A stretch of 64,000 nt of DNA from Boletus sp. NGJ (GCA_019096195.1 JAGTXK010000012.1:124001-188000); one strand, 5' to 3'; positions 33,856 through 46,930 are shown, counted from the stretch's first letter. Program-made: numbers and translations. Notes: generated by a model from the letters alone, not told the origin.

Positions 33856-34475
33856 TGGTACGGATTACTTTCAATCCACCTACATCACTCGACTTATAGC
33901 GGATCTCGATCAGCAACCGCAAGAATCAGGGTATGCTACCATTGCATTCACGTTCCCCGGGTGGTTGTTGTGCTGTCGCTCAGGTACACATGATGGGACA
34001 TAGATATTATACTGGATCACAAATATGTGGATATTGACCATGCATTCCTTCGAGAGTTCGTGTCACTTCGCAGTACCAGTCCGAGTCCTGATAAGCCTGT
34101 CCATGAAACCAACCTCGATCGCAGCCCAATTGGCCGCGCTCCGTCTTCCTTCAGACAGCCTCTGCTCATCCGCGAGAACCATGTTTACCCGCTCCCGGCC
34201 ACGTATGGGCTGCGGATCCTCACATCACACTCGGGTTCTTCGCATGTCCCCAACCTTTAAACGTATGACCCACATCACTGACATCGTCCTTTAATGAATC
34301 GTTCCCCTTGGTCAAGGCAATCGAGACGGTAATCGACTGACGACCGAGCAGTACATCTTCTCGTGTGGGGTTAACAGGGTTTTTTTTAGGCTTCATCTTG
34401 AGTTAACTTCGACGACGGGATAGGTTGACGGCCTCGATAGGTCGTTTCTCGTGCTACGTAGATGGTATTGATGAC
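33856..34475. repeat. U4 3' flank repeat
   Basis: 33860-34290 is the inverted counterpart of the U2 3' flank (6780-7261). 34280-34470 matches 53455-53690 (shared AAGGCRATCGARACGGTA and CGACGACGGGAT words). No gene model. Confidence 0.5.
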
Positions 34476-34925
34476 TCAGGCGGTTTTCCCATCGCACCGC
34501 CCTTGCCATATCTCTAGTACACGATCAAGATGCGGAGAGAAGTGAAGAAGATGAAGAGTTATCTGCGTGGGGCGGAGATGAGACGTTTCAGGCCGTTCTT
34601 CCAACTCGACAATGGTGTCGCCCGACTCCGTGCTGGATACTCTTGTCGACAGCCCTCCTGACAGTGTCGATGGAGACTGACGCCTGTCCAGCGTGATATC
34701 TTCAAATGTGATCTCTGTCGTACTTTCTACTTCTCGATCCAGTTTGTCGTTGGGATGCAGGATAGCGACCGCCCTTGGAGGATAGCGACCGCCCATTAGG
34801 GTAAACATGCGCAAGCCAAGCTCGGCCTCGGGCGGCATTAGATTCGGATTATACATCTGAGTCGTCCATTTGCAATAGCGCGATAGTATATAGCTCGGCC
34901 TGTACTGAGGGGATACAATAATCAA
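34476..34925 (-). CDS. Hypothetical 149-residue open frame, possible membrane-protein C terminus
   Basis: Begins IIVSPQYRPSYILSRYCKW and contains YNPNLMPPEAELGLRMFTLM, which loosely recalls the loop after transmembrane helix 9-10 in fungal MFS transporters (PEARL/PESRL-type). The rest is a polar, Ser/Thr/Glu-rich tail. No membrane helices remain, so if the likeness is real it is only a scrap. Part of the same DNA recurs at 53860-53960. Weak call. Confidence 0.2.
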   Translation of the reverse strand: MIIVSPQYRPSYILSRYCKWTTQMYNPNLMPPEAELGLRMFTLMGGRYPPRAVAILHPNDKLDREVESTTEITFEDITLDRRQSPSTLSGGLSTRVSSTESGDTIVELEERPETSHLRPTQITLHLLHFSPHLDRVLEIWQGRCDGKTA

Positions 34926-35337
34926 AGTCGTCGTCCCCGGCCCTCACAAGGGGGTCCGTCTGTGTGTTCTAAGTCACCCCGCGCCTTTCTTGTCTTACGA
35001 CACAGTTGATGCCATATCATTCCGCTCATTCTGTTGGTCCTCTGTCTTCACGTTCACGCGAAGATTGGGGGCTCATACACACATCCACTCTACAGACTTG
35101 CACGTCGTCGGAATACCTGATCGAGGAGGAAGCACTCGCGTCGATCGCTGCGTGTTCACGTTCTCGAGTATACAAAGAACACAGAATACAAATACAATAT
35201 TGACAATCGAACCATACACTTTCGAGTGAGGCATGTAGGTTCAGGGAATCCCGGTAACCTTGCTTCCCGTCCACAATTTGCAATAAAAATAAAAAGAGAA
35301 AGAGTCGGCGCATATAATGCACGTACAGGGGAATCGT
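34926..35337. repeat. 3' flank of P450-E, duplicated beside P450-F
   Basis: Counterpart of about 54760-55044 (shared GGAATACCTGA, GAGTATACAAAG, GAACCATACACTTTC words). Nothing coding recognised. Confidence 0.5.
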
Positions 35338-37456
35338 TCAGTCAACCCTCCTCCTAAACATGACCCTTGCACTCGGATCAGGTAGCCTCATCACCGCGAG
35401 ATGCAGCGTTGGTGGACGTGTTTCGCTATCCGCCAACTTGACATCATACATGATGAGGACGTGGACCAACATGGATTTCAGTATGCTTGCAACAAAGAAA
35501 CGTCCCGGGCTGACAAACAGTTAATGCTGTCTTGTCGTCGTTGGAAACAGTGAGAAAGGAAGAGCATACCACGCGTGTCGACCATGTCCAAAGGGCAAAT
35601 AATCGGTTGTCGTCGATGTAAATTGATACTTCATGCCCTCGCCGTCCTCTTCAAGCAAGTCGGCAAATCGGAAGGGTTCGAATGCGTGGGCGTTTCCGTA
35701 GTATTCTTCATCATAGTGTATAGATTGAATAGGTGCGAGCATTGTGGTACTTTTTGGCACAAACGTGCCATCCGAGAATGTAAAGTCTTTCAGCGCCTTG
35801 CGCGGCAGTCCCACTAGTGGAATAGCCTAAGAGGAGCTGACGGGGATTGAGAGAATGGAGAGACAAGTACCGCTAAAGGTGCCTTCGAGACGTTGGCACT
35901 CCTTGATGAAGCTGTCTACTTTTCGCATCTTGCCCAGTGCGATATTCGACCAACCTTCCTTCTCCATGGCTGCTTCAACCTCCTGACGAAGAGGTTGAAT
36001 ATATTGAGGATTTGCTGCGAGGTAGAAAAGAGCGTGAGTGAAGCTCTGTCATGTGGCGTCAATCAGACGTTAGAGCTTCAACAAGACATTTGAAGCGTAC
36101 GTGGGAAGTCATCTAACCGCAAAATCAAGGGATCTTAACGACGTCGCTATGCGAGTAGACAACATCGGAACCTACTTGGACAGTGGCAAAATTGCTGGCC
36201 AATATACGAGTTGCCAAGGACTTTACTGTTAACTCTGAACCTTTTGCCTCTTCCATCAACCATAACAGAAGGTCGTTCTATCAAAAATTGAGAGTGAGTG
36301 ATGATCCTCATCTGCAAAAGAGGTTGACCAACTGGCTTGTCGGCCCACCCATTCCCATATTCGTTTAGATATTTTTGTCGCTCCTCAATTATCGGACCAA
36401 GAAGCTTCCTGCTACGCTGGTTGTTTTGATTAATGTTCGTAAAGAATCGGGCAGCCATTCTATCACTACGTTGAAAGCTAGACCTCGGACGGGCAGTTAC
36501 AAGGAACTTACGGTTTCAGTAAGTCCGGGAACAATCCGATAATAACCGCTCCTTTGATGATATCGAGGCCATACTGGAGATTTAGATCTATCCAGTGAGG
36601 GTCACGGCCTAGAGGAGCTGAAGTAAGAAACAGAAATGGTGGGCGATAGCAAAACTTTCATAATGGGAGTCCGACAAACACTCTGCTGCTCGTTCTGCAG
36701 ACTAACTGTTGGACGCTGCTGAGTGCTGACACACTCTTCCATTCTAGGTATTCCGGACATACATCAATAGCGCACACGCATGAAAGCAGGATTCTCACCA
36801 TTGCACCTGAGATCCAGCACGTCATCAAAGGCCGCGGTGATCTCATTTCTCATTTCCAGGAGCAATGTTCCAATATTCCGAGTCAGTCGTAAGCGCACAA
36901 TCGGAACATGATAGGGATTGTGGAGAATTTCGGGTCCCATTGTATACTTGCTCTGAATGAGCTGTAGGTGATATTCAGTACAGGTTAGCCTCACCGGAAG
37001 AAAATAGTTACCCACATCATTTACGGCTTCCACGAAGGAGAGCGTATCATCGGGTGCTCTCTGTAGTTCATCTATATGCTCGCGGCTAGTGAGTACGACT
37101 GTCCAGCGGTAGAATTCTGCAACTTTGAATGGTGCAGGTTTGTGCTGAAATGGTGCAACTGAGTATGTACGAAATGTACAAGGTACCAGACTTGCCTTCT
37201 TATACCCTTCTTGTAAAATGTCCGGCGCATTGATCAGATACTTTAAACTGGCCCACCACGAACCAACCCAGCTACTAGACCCAAATGTGGGAATAGCATC
37301 AAGCTGCGAAATGGGTCAGGGTTGAGGAGAGCAAGTATTTCGGACAACTGCACTCACCGTAGAAGGCTGAGACAACTTTACGACGACAATGAGGGCAGCA
37401 AGAGCAACAACATAACTTGAGGTGCTCGCCAGTAGGTTGAGTAGTGAGGAATCCAT
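35338..37456 (-). pseudogene. Cytochrome P450 copy E, full frame but one splice donor lost
   Basis: All 12 exons are present on the minus strand: 37456-37358, 37303-37196, 37144-37016, 36961-36799, 36743-36660, 36608-36512, 36459-36333, 36277-36176, 36112-36101, 36045-35871, 35813-35570, 35509-35338; 1512 bases, open throughout (503 residues). Anchor SSYVVALAALIVVVK, I-helix NFATVQ+MTSH+SFTHALFY, ECQR, PFRF, heme loop FGHGRHAC-PGRFFV. The donor of intron 5 reads GAAAGT instead of GTGAGC (as in F), and reading on meets a TGA at once. Intron 2 is GC-AG. So it is a very young pseudogene or uses a rescue splice site. The N-terminus differs from the B/D type (MDSSLLNLLAS), defining an E/F subgroup. 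Confidence 0.75.
36101..36112 (-). other. 12-base micro-exon of P450-E
   Basis: Codes M T S H; same GTTAG acceptor and GTACGC donor as in the other copies. Confidence 0.75.
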
Positions 37457-38457
37457 TGAGAAGTGGGTTGGCGCACTTCCAGGCCGTTGACTGGCCTAAA
37501 ATATGTAGTCCATGACGCTGATAGAGTCAGACAGACTCATATGTACATAATGGAATGCCGTTATCTGAAACTTGATGGGCACCAAGGGACTCGGGAAAAC
37601 ACTACGTGGCCTGTCAGGCTGTCACCCAGAGGCAGAAAATCCAGATCTCCAATGTAGACCTACAAGACAGCGGAATATTGTGTCAACTGAAGGGAGTGTG
37701 ACATCAGAATTATTATTATTTCATTGATTTGGCGGTCCCACTACAGGCGATTGTGCATGGAGGCATTAAGTAGGCTTCATGCCGAAAGAAACTCAGCAGC
37801 CCGAGCTGATAGTTAGATATCTGAGACTGGAGGCCACACTGTAAAACGTACATGCACACTGAGCCCACTGTGAACGTTTGAACCTGGCAGTATCGGAATG
37901 ATGTCGCACGGTAATCACCTGACATGTCCTGACATATCAGGGAATGTCAGGGTCAATCAATGTGGTACTCGTGACTACCACGTGGTGTCGGACTGCATGA
38001 GTGTACAATTGCCGAACGCACTCTAAACCGAAACACCTTCGAAGCCGACGCTTGTGTGCTATTGGAGAAGATGCCGTCTACTGTTGTCCAGCAGGGTCAG
38101 GATCGCTTTTTTTCGGACAGTCCTAAATTTGGACAGCTGGGGTCCTCTCCCCGGCAGCGGGGTTCGGCAGTGAGTGAGCCGTGACCAACATCACACATTC
38201 AAATAAAATAATATACCTATGTCAGAAAAATGCCGGAGAACAAACATGCTGTGCACGCAATGCGCGGAAAGCGGCTGTGCCGTGCCCAGAGATCCATGGG
38301 TCGTGTCACGTGACTTAAGATTCTCAAATCACAAACAGCAATGCAGCACTTGACTGGCTCATTGCAGATGTGTCCCAAAAAGTAGAAGACCATGTTATGA
38401 ATGCAGCTATTGACACAACATGAGTTTTCAGGAACAGCCTGAGGGTAGGGTAGTTTG
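37457..38457. repeat. 5' flank of P450-E (segmental duplicate of 57169-57780)
   Basis: 37457-37672 is nearly identical to 57169-57384 (about three differences by eye); 37700-37930 matches 57590-57780 less closely. It contains the E promoter, with ACATATTTTAGGCC on the minus strand about 45 bases from the ATG. 37930-38457 shows no gene; the copia fossil starts at 38458. Confidence 0.6.
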
Positions 38458-38724
38458 TAAAGACTAGAGCGGGAACACGCTACTCTCAACACCGTAGTCG
38501 TATGGAGTGTATTGACAATGCGTACCTAGAGTGGGAACACGCTCTATGTTACAAGATGAGTAAGATACGAATATGAAACGAATAGTGGATACTCACACTC
38601 TCAACACTGCAGTCGTATGGAGTGAGGTGTGAGTGAGCATTCTCGCGATATAAGTATGCTTGGTTGATATGCCAAAGTCTAAATACGGTGTGGTGGAGTG
38701 TTTGTTGGATCGCTCGTTCCAACA
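38458..38724 (-). repeat. LTR of fossil A1 (267 bp)
   Basis: Matches the two LTRs of A2 (47947-48215 and 50650-50918). On the minus strand it starts TGTTGGA and ends CTAGTCTTTA. Confidence 0.85.
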
Positions 38725-41700
38725 CTCCTCCTCGATCCAACGATTGTAAACCGAGGTAGAGACAAGAGATAGACATGAAAATCATTTCAAATTTATACTC
38801 TGTTTGAAAGGGAGGGCTCCTCCTGCAGCATGGGGGTCACCTCTTGAAGGCCTAAAAGAGGACGAAGGCCTATGAAAGCTGGTCGGGGGAGGGCCTTTGT
38901 GAAAATGTTGGCCAGATTCTCCTTTGAGGGGATGTAGTGCAGTTGGATATTCCTGTCGTGGACTTTTTCTCTGACATAGTGATATTTGGTGGAGATATGA
39001 CGGGTACAAGAGTGGAAAGTTGGGTCCTCAGACAAGGTGATTGTACCTCGGTTATCGCACATCAGTGGCATCGCAGTCAGTTGAGGGAATTCAATGTCGT
39101 GCAACAGGGATCGCAATCAAATGCACTCTTGGGTCGCATTGCAGGCTGTGGCATATTTGGCTTCGCAAGTCAAAAGAGTGACACATTTCTGTTGGCAGGT
39201 GGCCCAGGTGATGGCCCCAGAACCGAGGTTGAAGCAGTAGCCGCCGAGTGAGTGTCTGGTGTCCAAACATGTGGCGAAGTCAGAGTCGGTGTAACCACGA
39301 ATATGTGCAGAGTTCTCCCCACCTAGTGTTAGGCAAAGCATGTGAGTACCTTTGAGGTACCGGACAACCCGCTTTGCAGCCTCCCAATGTATTCATCTAT
39401 AGCAGTCAGAGAAACAACACAATTGTTGCACAGCATAGCAAATGTCAGGCCTGGATCCTAGTGTGACGTACATGAGGGACCTGACCAACAACCAATAGGG
39501 AATGTGGTTAAGCTCAGCTGTGAGATCAGCATTCAGGGTGTCTGTCAGTTTGGTCAAATGGATCTGGAGGTCCATGGGGATGTTGCAGGGAAAAGCGTTA
39601 CTCAGGCTGAACTGTGCAATGATACGGTCAATGAGTGCTGTCTGAGAAAGGGAGACGGTTCAGGAGGGACGGTCTCATTTGATGGCAATTTCGACACAGA
39701 ATTGGGCAGTGCCATTGTCAGAGAATTTCCATACTGTTCTGAGTTCATCCTTGAATTCCTTTAAGGCCTCTGGAAGGTTCCCTATCATGAAGAAATCGTC
39801 AACATGGATGGCCACTATTACAGTCTTGTTTTCACGTCAACAGTAGTAGATGCAGTGTTCACATGCTAGATGGGTAAATCCCCATGTGGTAAGTTGTGAG
39901 TTAAGGGTCTGATTCCATACACGGCCTCCTTGTTTCATACCATAGAGTGCCTTTTGGAGTTCCCAGACCCACCCCTCCTTTCCGGCTTCCTTGAAACCTT
40001 TGGGTTGTTCCATATAGCAAACCTCATCAGGGTCCAGTACTCCATTCAGGTAGGCTGTTTTGATGTTGAGTTGTTCCATTTCCCAGTCAAGTGATGCTGC
40101 GATATGTGCGAGGATGTGGAAGAACTCAAGGCAGGCAGTCGGTGAGGAGGTTTTTGTATAGTCCTGGCTATATACCGCAGTGTATCCCCTGCATACATAC
40201 TGGGCCTTGAAGCGTGCAGGACGGCCATGTTCATCATGTTTAAGTTTGAATACGGGGCGCCCTCGCATGATCCTTTGACCTGGGGGTGCATGTGAGTGAG
40301 GGACAAATTTGTACACACCCATGTCTTGAAGGGATGAAAACTCCTCCTCAAGGGCGCGACACCACTCATTCACAAAGGGGGACTGTTGAGCCTCCAACCA
40401 CAAGGAGGGATCATCAGGGCAATGAGGGTTTAGGTCTGATGGGTGAATTATTGGAAGTAATGAGAATCTCCTCGTCAATGTCATCTGTATCCTCAGTGAC
40501 ACTTAGGCCAGGAAGGTCCACATCATTGGTGGGAGGTTCCGTTGTACCCACAAAAGGCACACCAATGCTTTCACATAAACGTCGCGAAGGTATGAGACGC
40601 CAAGATGAGTGCCGAGGAGAGGTGGGCACTCTATCAACATGGGCAGCACCACCTCCAATCGGGCTGTGTGCAGGAAGAGGGCTAATCAGCATGGCCGGCT
40701 TGATGCAAGGGGATCCATGAGTCTTAGAGGGTGTCTTGTGAGATTCAATGAAGGAGACATGGAAGGAGTTGAACACCTTCCCACTCTCACGGTGGAATAA
40801 ACGGTAACCAAGGGAATCCAGTGGGTAGCCGATGAGGACACACTTGATGGACTGGTCGTAAACTTTGGGGTTATGGCTGTTCTGGATAAAAGCAAACACT
40901 TGACAGCTGATTTCATGCAAATATGATAGGTCAGGTTTCTGGCCAAACCAGCATTCAAAAGGTGTAAGTCCACACTGTGATTTTACAGGTGTCCTGTTGG
41001 TCAAATAGCAAGCAGTTAACAGGAATTCATCCCAACGATTCACAGGTATGTTGCAGGCAGAGCGCATCGTGCGGGCCTTCCCCATAAGGGTGTGGTGCAC
41101 TCGCTCAATGCGACCATTTTGAGCAGAAGTGTGTGGTGCAGTAAATTGATGCATAGTACCATGGGAGGCAAACCATGTGCAGAGGGCAGTGCGTTTAAGC
41201 TCTCCATTGTCAGATTGTAATATTCCAACACAAAGGGCAGCCTCCTGTTCGTGGGCACGTTCCCAGGCCAGAAACGCGTTGCATGCATCTGATTTGGCAG
41301 CCAGGGGGATGAACCAGCAGTAGAAGGAGTAGTCGTCGATGATGTTCAAAACATACTTGTTACCACAAGAGAACACATGGTCTGGATGTTCCAAAAGGTC
41401 TACATGCACAATACCTAAATGATGGTCTGATCTTAATCCCTGATGCACGTTTCGGCACACTGCAATGCGTCTGTTTTCCTTTGATGTAGTGTTTACAAAC
41501 CCCAGGGGCAACCTGAAGGTTGGCATGAATACCTGTAGCATGGTTCTGTTTCAGTAGGTCATACACGGCATGAAAGTTGGCATGGCCCAACCAGGAGTGC
41601 CAAGTCTCCAATGTCGCCCCATGTGTCGCCAGCAGGGAGTGTTCTGCCAAAAGTTCACTGCCAGTAATCAAGTACAGCTGAGACGCTGTAAGAACGCCAG

Positions 41701-42895
41701 ATAGAAGCCGAGAGCCAGCGCGGGAATTGACCCAGCAAGTGCCAGCAGAGAAGTAAACAGTTCCCTGGGAAGAGGCTGTGAGTCGGGAGACAGAGATAAG
41801 ACGCACGGTCACCACAGGAACATAAAGGACGTTGTGGAGCATCAGATGAAGTCTCTTAGCAACCACAAGACAGATAGTGCCCAAACCAACAGCTTGAATA
41901 GATGATCCACCAACACCATTGATGTGGCACAGTGTGATAGCACATAAGGTGTAGAAGTCACCTGCTTGGTTGCTAATGTGGACAGAAGCACCACTGTCAA
42001 TGTAGAAGGGAGTGAGTGCAGGATCGATCGCGGACGGTTGTCGCTGTGTGGGCACATTACAAGCAAGGGTGGAGGGATTGACTGGATGTGAGTGAGTAGA
42101 CCAGTCCAAAGAGGCAGTAGGGGGAGTCAAGACCAGCAAGGCATTAAGTTCGAAATTGTTGCCGTCAGGTAGGGTGGTGATGTTAGCGAAGGGCAGGCTG
42201 TCACTTGCAAGTCCTACAAACTCAACAGACACAGAGGCTGGGACAGCGCCCCTGGTAAGTGGGGCAGAGTTGTTGGAAGACTGTGCCACAAATATGGCTT
42301 CATGAGTCACACTGTCCAAAATGTATGCTCGCCCACTAGTGTCATAATGAATGCCTGGTTTAGTGATCTTCACAACAGTGCCACCTTCTGGCTTGGGGTC
42401 TCGACCAGAGGTTCATTTTGCTCGCTTTTCAGTGATGATGGCATCTCTCTGGCCAGCACGGCCCCCACCCTCACACCAGCATTGATCTGTAGTATGTCCA
42501 TGTCTGCCGCAGTTTCCACAACAGACAGAATGGCCCAGAGTGGAGCAAGTTGAACACTTCTTTGGATTCCCTTTGTTGGTCTTTGTGGTGGTAGTGGCTA
42601 GGGCAAGAGACTGTTGTTTCTTTTCACTGTCAAGTAGTTGTTGTTCCATTTTAAGGCAATGGAACATGTGTGTGCTAGTGTAAGGTTCATTGGCGGTGCT
42701 AGCATTGATACAGTTGGCAATGTGGTTGCACAACAAGGGGAACTCGCTGGAGAGTGCATTCATAAGGATAATAAGGCAGAAGTTGTCCTCTTTGGGGATG
42801 CCAATAGCATATATGCAGGCAACCAGGTCTTGAACCTTGGTGAAGCCACATGCAACTATCCGGGCCTTGTACCATTCCACATTTCCATTCTGATC
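38458..42895 (-). mobile_element. Ty1/copia fossil A1
   Basis: Minus-strand copia element in pol order gag - protease - integrase - reverse transcriptase - RNase H. Parts: 3' LTR 38458-38724 with a purine-rich tract beside it; RNase H about 38.8-39.4 kb; reverse transcriptase about 39.4-40.5 kb (IKTAYLNGVL, IHVDDFF); integrase about 40.7-41.7 kb; protease about 42.0 kb (YIDSGAS); gag zinc knuckle C-x2-C-x4-H-x4-C about 42.5 kb. No 5' LTR: its 5' end abuts fossil B1. Broken, with a handful of breaks. It still has many CG dinucleotides, so it is younger than A2 or less affected by CpG decay. Confidence 0.85.
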
Positions 42896-44456
42896 TCATT
42901 TAATCCAGAAGACCAGTTTTGAGGTGATCTGAGTTACTGCCTCTGGAATGAGTACAGTTTCATAGATATGGTTTGAGTTGAGGCTTTGGAGTTCCTCTTC
43001 TATGGCAGACTTCCACAACTCCTTGTCCTGTCCAGAGTAGGCTTCCTTTAAGGTTATCAGAAGTGACTCATCAGAAGATGATCTTGCAGATCCAGTGAAT
43101 AAGAAATCCTCTATTGAGGCAGCAAATGCTCCTGGAAGTTTTGGATCATCCTCTGAGGGTTCCAGAATGTGTGGTTGCACTTCCTTCTTTCAATTTTCTC
43201 ACCTTGCTGCTTCCTCCTGTATAGTGTGTTTATAGTCTTGGCTTTTGTTCACCAGTTTGCATTGGTGATGGCTTCGTTGCACGGTAGGTGGAGCAGGAGC
43301 AGAACCTGGAGCAGAAACAGGACCTGGGGTAGAGCCCAGAGCAGGAGCAGGACCTGGATCTGGAGCTGGAGTAGAAGCTTTGTCTATCTGGAGTTGGTCC
43401 AGATGTTCAGCAGGTTCCTCAATACCAGGGCTGACTGGATGGAGGTCCTCCACAGAGATAGGAATGTCTCCCACTGGTCTGGGATTGAGTGGAGGTCGAT
43501 GCAGAAGTGTCCCATGGAGCAGATTCAGCTCTAGAGATTTTTCCGGATTTATTGAAGATGACATGGCAACTGGAGATAATGTTCCACCACTCTATATCAA
43601 GGAGTTTGTAGACTTATTGTCAGTGAGTGTATCCTATTATGGTGCACTTTCTCTCATGCAGCTGGAATTTTCCTCCACATTGTTCCTTTGGTGTGTGTGC
43701 ATATGCCAGACATCCAAAAGGTCAGAAAAAGGTCAGATCAACCTGGCAATTGAAGAATACTTGGTAGGGGACTTTGCCTCCAAGTTCAAAGGTTGGGCTC
43801 TATGTGGTGGTATAGGCAGCAGTGGACATGGCATCGGCCCAAAAGGACTTTGGGAGTTTGGATTCCTCCAGCATGGTGTTCACTAATGTGGCTAGTGTTT
43901 GATTCATCTGCTCTGCAAGTCCATTTTGCTCTGGGGTGTATGGAGTGGAGGTTTCAAAATGTATGCCATCAGTCCAGAGAATGCCTTGTTTGTATATTCC
44001 ATGCCTCCATCACTGTGGACAAACCTGGTATAGTTTGGAGAAATCCTCCTATCCTATCTCCATCTGGAGGATGGTTTGGACATCTATTTTCCATTGGTTA
44101 TAGATTTGTAGTGCTTCACTCTTGTGTTTTATGAAGTAGACCCAAGGAAAGTGACTGAAATTATCAACAATGACTAACCAGAACCTGTAACCTTCATGTG
44201 ATCTCAGAGTTATTGGGCCTCCAATATCTGTGTGCACCGTCTCTAGGAGGCAAGTAGTTCAAGGTCCATCCTGAAGTCTGAAGGGTAGCTTCTTCATCTT
44301 TCCAAGTGTGCATGCCTCACAGAATGCAGGCATTCTGGAGAGTGTGTCAATTCCTTGGAGTTGGTTGGACTTTATCATGTGCTGGATCTGGTTAATGGAT
44401 ATATGTCCCATCCGCTGGTGCAGGAGGTTTATATCAACTGTTGCATGGGCTGCTTC

Positions 44457-45475
44457 TGTTATGCCTGGTAACAATGGTGACACATTCCCGTATAATCCCC
44501 CTGTTGGATTATAGGACTAGCAGGACTTGAGGAAGATTACTTAACCTCCAGAGGCCTGAATATCCTCTGACTGGGGACTGACTGCTAGCTTTATGTAGAG
44601 TCCTCTCGTTACCTCTACGACCGATGGCGGAGTCTCGGATTTACCATGGAATCCCAATCCTATAAGAAGGGTGGGCAGACCGGTGTGCAGGCCTAGGAGC
44701 AGTAGCCTTCCGTCTGCTGATTCCTAGGGCTTACTGGGCCTAGTATCGGTGGCGGAGTCCCGATGTATGAGTGCCGGTGGCGGAGTCCCGGGCTTGCTGG
44801 GTCAGTGGCGGAGTCCTGACCGACGATGACCAACCTCTGTTGGTCGTTGGAGTTGCCGAAGCTTTAGAAGCCTGTTACGGCAACAACAGCGCACAAGTGC
44901 GAAGTGATGAGAAGGATTATCACGAGCACGAGGGCGAGCACCTCCAGATCGCGGGAGAAGGCTTCTGAGGTGAAGTGGAACCTTTTAGCGGGAGAAGCAG
45001 TAGATTACACGGGAAGGAGTGTAGATCTAGGTTAAGGTTACATGAAGGGCCCGCGTCCCTATTTATAGGCCTTACCCATCTAGGGCAGGCTTCATGACGA
45101 ATATAGTAATGTTTAGTCGTAGATGAAAGATTACTATAAACGGATCAGGCATGAGTCTAATGGGGAAAGTAGGAGTACTGGGCTATGTGCAAGAGAGCAT
45201 AGCCAAGGAGGCAATGTCTATGATCAGATCAAAAAGGAAGAAGGCATGTATCAAATGAAATGGAAAGGCGATGTCCATGCCAAACGGGTAGGTTCCTAAA
45301 GAGGAAGTTACGAATAACTTCCTAGAAAGGTAGTTCCAGATGGGGCAATGCCTGGGTTGGTGTCGCGGGGGAATCCCAGGGGAATCCCTGGTCAGAGTCG
45401 AAGAATAGGTCGTCCCATAGTCCTACGGGGGGAGAAGGAAGGGGAAAAGATGTACCCCCTTCGGTAACCATAACA
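44457..45475. mobile_element. Solo LTR inserted into fossil B1
   Basis: 1019 bp starting TGTTATG and ending CATAACA, flanked by a 5-base target duplication GCTTC at 44452-44456 and 45476-45480. Copia B1 sequence resumes on both sides. It is GC-rich, has TATTTATAGG at about 45060, and carries four GGCGGAGTC words at 44620-44820. No coding part is present, as expected for an LTR left by LTR-LTR recombination. Superfamily not determined; a non-autonomous element cannot be excluded. Confidence 0.75.
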
Positions 45476-46930
45476 GCTTCCTTTTGATCATTTAGAATGA
45501 CACATGCATGGTAGAGGCCATTTCTGTGTCTGGCAATCAAAACAGTTTTCTGGTCCTTCTAAATGTAACATGCACTGGAGTTTGCTGGGAATATAGTGGA
45601 GAGTCCAGCAGAAGCGAGTTGGTTTACAGAGATCAGTGAGATTCAGAATTCTGGAATTAGAAGAACATTCGATAGTACAATTTCAAAAGTCTTTCTGGAC
45701 ACCTGTGACATGAGTGGCACTGTTCCAATTCTGATTGCATATGCTTCAGAGTTATCCCCTAGAGTTACCAGACATGGTGGGTTCAGCAGATGGTAGGTTT
45801 GGAACCAGGATTAGTGAGGGACCATGTGTAATGATGCTCTGGAGTCAATGATTAGGGTTTTTCTTCCACTATTAGTTTGCTCAGATGATGAGTAGGCATG
45901 AATCTGCTGAATTAAGGACTGAAATACATTTTCTCGGACTACATTCACAGAGTCTGGAGGATCTGGAGTCCCTTCCATTGCATTTGCCTTCTCCTTTCCC
46001 TATCTCAGCTTCTTAAATGCCCCATTCCTCAAATCTGCAATCCATTTCTTATAGGAGGTGCAGTCAGTGGAGTTGTGGGTGGAGGACAAGTGGTGCTCAC
46101 ACCAGGCGGACACATTTGGAGGGTGGATAGAGGGTTTCCGTGTGCTGGAGGCTTTCATCGCTGACTCCGAATGTTTAGATAGGTGTAGGCAGGTGTCTTC
46201 TACAATGATCCAGGTTTCTACCACATTGAAGATTAGTTTTCTATCCTCCGTGGTATTGATAAGGGATGACTTGAATAGTTTCCATTCTAGAGTCTTTGGA
46301 AGAGAGTTCAGGAGAATGAAAGCCATGACTTTTGAATCCATAGCAAACTTTATGGTGGCAAGGTGGGACTTGGAGGTCCAGAGTGATGCAATGTGTTCTG
46401 AAATTTTGGAGTTTCCATCCCAGGCAACATTAAAGAGCTGCTGAAAAATGTGGAAAGCGAAGAAGACACTTGGAGCATCAAGGAGTGACACAAGTTTCTC
46501 CCATAGTTCTTTAGCAGAACTGCAGGACTCAGTCTTGAGTAGGAGTGTGTTGGAGATATGCTCCTATATGATGCCATGGGCTTTTTCATCACATTTCTGC
46601 CAGTCACAGATGTTAGAAGATGTTACTCCAGTGGTTCTGAGGACAGATTTAATGTCTGTGCCAGAGACAACTCCATAAGCTTTGCTGCTTCAGAGTTTTC
46701 AGGTGACCTTTACCTTCCATAGTGGGAAGGCTTCGGGTCCAGTTAGGATTTTGTCACTTCAGATATTATCTGATGTCATGTTTGAGTGATAGGATAGGGT
46801 GAGGTGATAGAAGAAGAATTTGTTTTCTGACAGCTGTTAGATAGCTGGTAGCTGGAGTGATAAGATGTATCTGAGGTGCACTGAGGAATGCACAAGTTTG
46901 ATTGAGTTGTTTGGTCAGATTGCGCCAACA

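Noticed and set aside
34476-34925. MFS transporter gene
   Set aside because: Only a loose likeness in one loop and no membrane helices; kept as a weak hypothetical frame only.
44620-44820. CRISPR-like spaced repeats
   Set aside because: Four short GGCGGAGTC words with uneven spacing inside an LTR; no array and a eukaryotic setting.
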